NCBI GenBank assembly: GCA_031292255.1
Contig: JARLHN010000044.1
Location: 62,001-126,000 of the forward strand
Reading direction: 5' to 3'
DNA length: 64,000 bases
Source of the DNA: Oryzomonas sp.
Lineage (GTDB): Bacteria > Desulfobacterota > Desulfuromonadia > Geobacterales > Pseudopelobacteraceae
In this document: positions 63,608-64,000 of the stretch, one piece after another
How positions within the stretch are numbered: the first letter of the stretch is position 1
Layout: the number at the start of each line of letters is the position of its first letter
Translations under genes and position numbers: made by a program
The notes under the pieces: generated by a model
Seen by the model: the letters and a program-made list of their open reading frames with translations, nothing else
Told to the model about the DNA's origin: nothing
Database searches by the model: none

Positions 63608-64000
63608 ATGATGCGAAACCGAATTGCCGCCCTTGTCGAATCCGCCCTGCAGAGCTCTGCCGCAGATAAAGAACTCCTCTCGTCCCCTTTCCCCGCTGTC
63701 ATCATCGGAACTCCGGACAACCCGGACCATGGTGATTTTTCCTGCAATATCGCCATGCAGATGGCCAAGGGTGAGCGCAAGGCGCCGCGCCAGGTTGCCG
63801 AGATCATCATCAGGCACCTGGGCGACGGCAAGGGCCTTCTGGCCAAAACCGAAATCGCCGGACCCGGCTTCATCAACCTGTTCATCGCCCCGGCCGCATG
63901 GCAGTCTGCCCTCTCGGAGATCGAGGCACAAGGCGAGGCTTTCGGCCGCACCACCTCCGGATCCGGGCAGAAGGTGCAGATCGAATTCGTCAGCGCCAAT
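63608..64000 (+). CDS. argS: Arginyl-tRNA synthetase, N-terminal part, cut by window end
   Basis: 131 codons visible from ATG 63608 (ATG 63611 also possible). N-terminal additional domain of ArgRS with NPDHGDFSCNIAMQMAK and GPGFINLFIAP, and the last visible residues VQIEFVSAN start the conserved EFVSANPTGPLHVGHG motif that precedes the HIGH signature. The rest lies beyond the window. Confidence 0.95.
   Translation, partial: MMRNRIAALVESALQSSAADKELLSSPFPAVIIGTPDNPDHGDFSCNIAMQMAKGERKAPRQVAEIIIRHLGDGKGLLAKTEIAGPGFINLFIAPAAWQSALSEIEAQGEAFGRTTSGSGQKVQIEFVSAN

Overview
The window looks like chromosome of a member of the Geobacterales (Desulfuromonadia, formerly Deltaproteobacteria). The evidence is a triheme c7 cytochrome of the PpcA type, a secreted twelve-heme cytochrome, many PAS/REC sensor kinases, a GEMM-I riboswitch ahead of a DUF1566 lipoprotein, sigma-54 type promoters, and the block mutS, amidase, rsmI, ugd, uxs, ftsB-like, argS. 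The species cannot be named from sequence alone.

Region 1 (1-6383) is the right-hand part of an integrated element. It carries small phage- or island-type proteins on the minus strand, a RepB-like primase gene broken by one in-frame amber codon, tandem repeats beside that gene that resemble an iteron-plus-AT-rich replication origin, an AlpA-type regulator, a RelE/XRE toxin-antitoxin pair with its own palindromic operator, and a P4-type tyrosine integrase. It ends at 6337-6383 in the 3' half of a tRNA-Arg(CCT) followed by that tRNA's terminator, so the rest of the element and the intact tRNA should lie left of the window.

Region 2 (6384-30700) mixes accessory and core functions: a non-coding stretch with four consecutive hairpins, a higBA locus with its operator, a three-gene sensory cluster (periplasmic-binding-type PAS kinase, single-domain response regulator, triple-REC hybrid kinase), a truncated HDOD gene, a nitrogenase-associated ArsC-like protein, another PAS kinase, a radical SAM/HAD/ROK operon, a TMTC-like TPR membrane protein, the twelve-heme cytochrome, a decayed second copy of higBA, a Bax-inhibitor-like protein, cysteine synthase, amt-glnK, a citrate-type MFS transporter and an IPT/TIG lipoprotein. 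It closes with a second tRNA 3'-end remnant plus terminator and a response regulator lacking most of its receiver domain, which looks like an old recombination junction.

Region 3 (30700-44400): a sigma-54 promoter and a GEMM-I riboswitch (with A at the position that discriminates cyclic AMP-GMP from cyclic di-GMP) precede a DUF1566 lipoprotein. Then come an AEC transporter, an LpxL-like acyltransferase, a short cytochrome bd oxidase (cydAB), a hotdog thioesterase, a transglutaminase-like protein, a beta-lactamase-fold hydrolase, a lipoprotein, mobB-moaA-MOSC for molybdenum cofactor, and a tRNA-Sec gene with an abnormal 3' acceptor end.

Region 4 (44600-55950): periplasmic ankyrin protein, ferritin-like protein, chemoreceptor, methyltransferase, MASE3 hybrid kinase, two small membrane proteins (one behind a second sigma-54 promoter), cytochrome c7, a beta-barrel protein and an AT-rich orphan gene. 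Region 5 (56046-64000) is GC-rich core genome: mutS, amidase, rsmI, UDP-glucose dehydrogenase, UDP-glucuronate decarboxylase, an FtsB-like protein and the start of argS.

Several families of small palindromes and MITE-like repeats are scattered between genes from about 13 kb to 55 kb.
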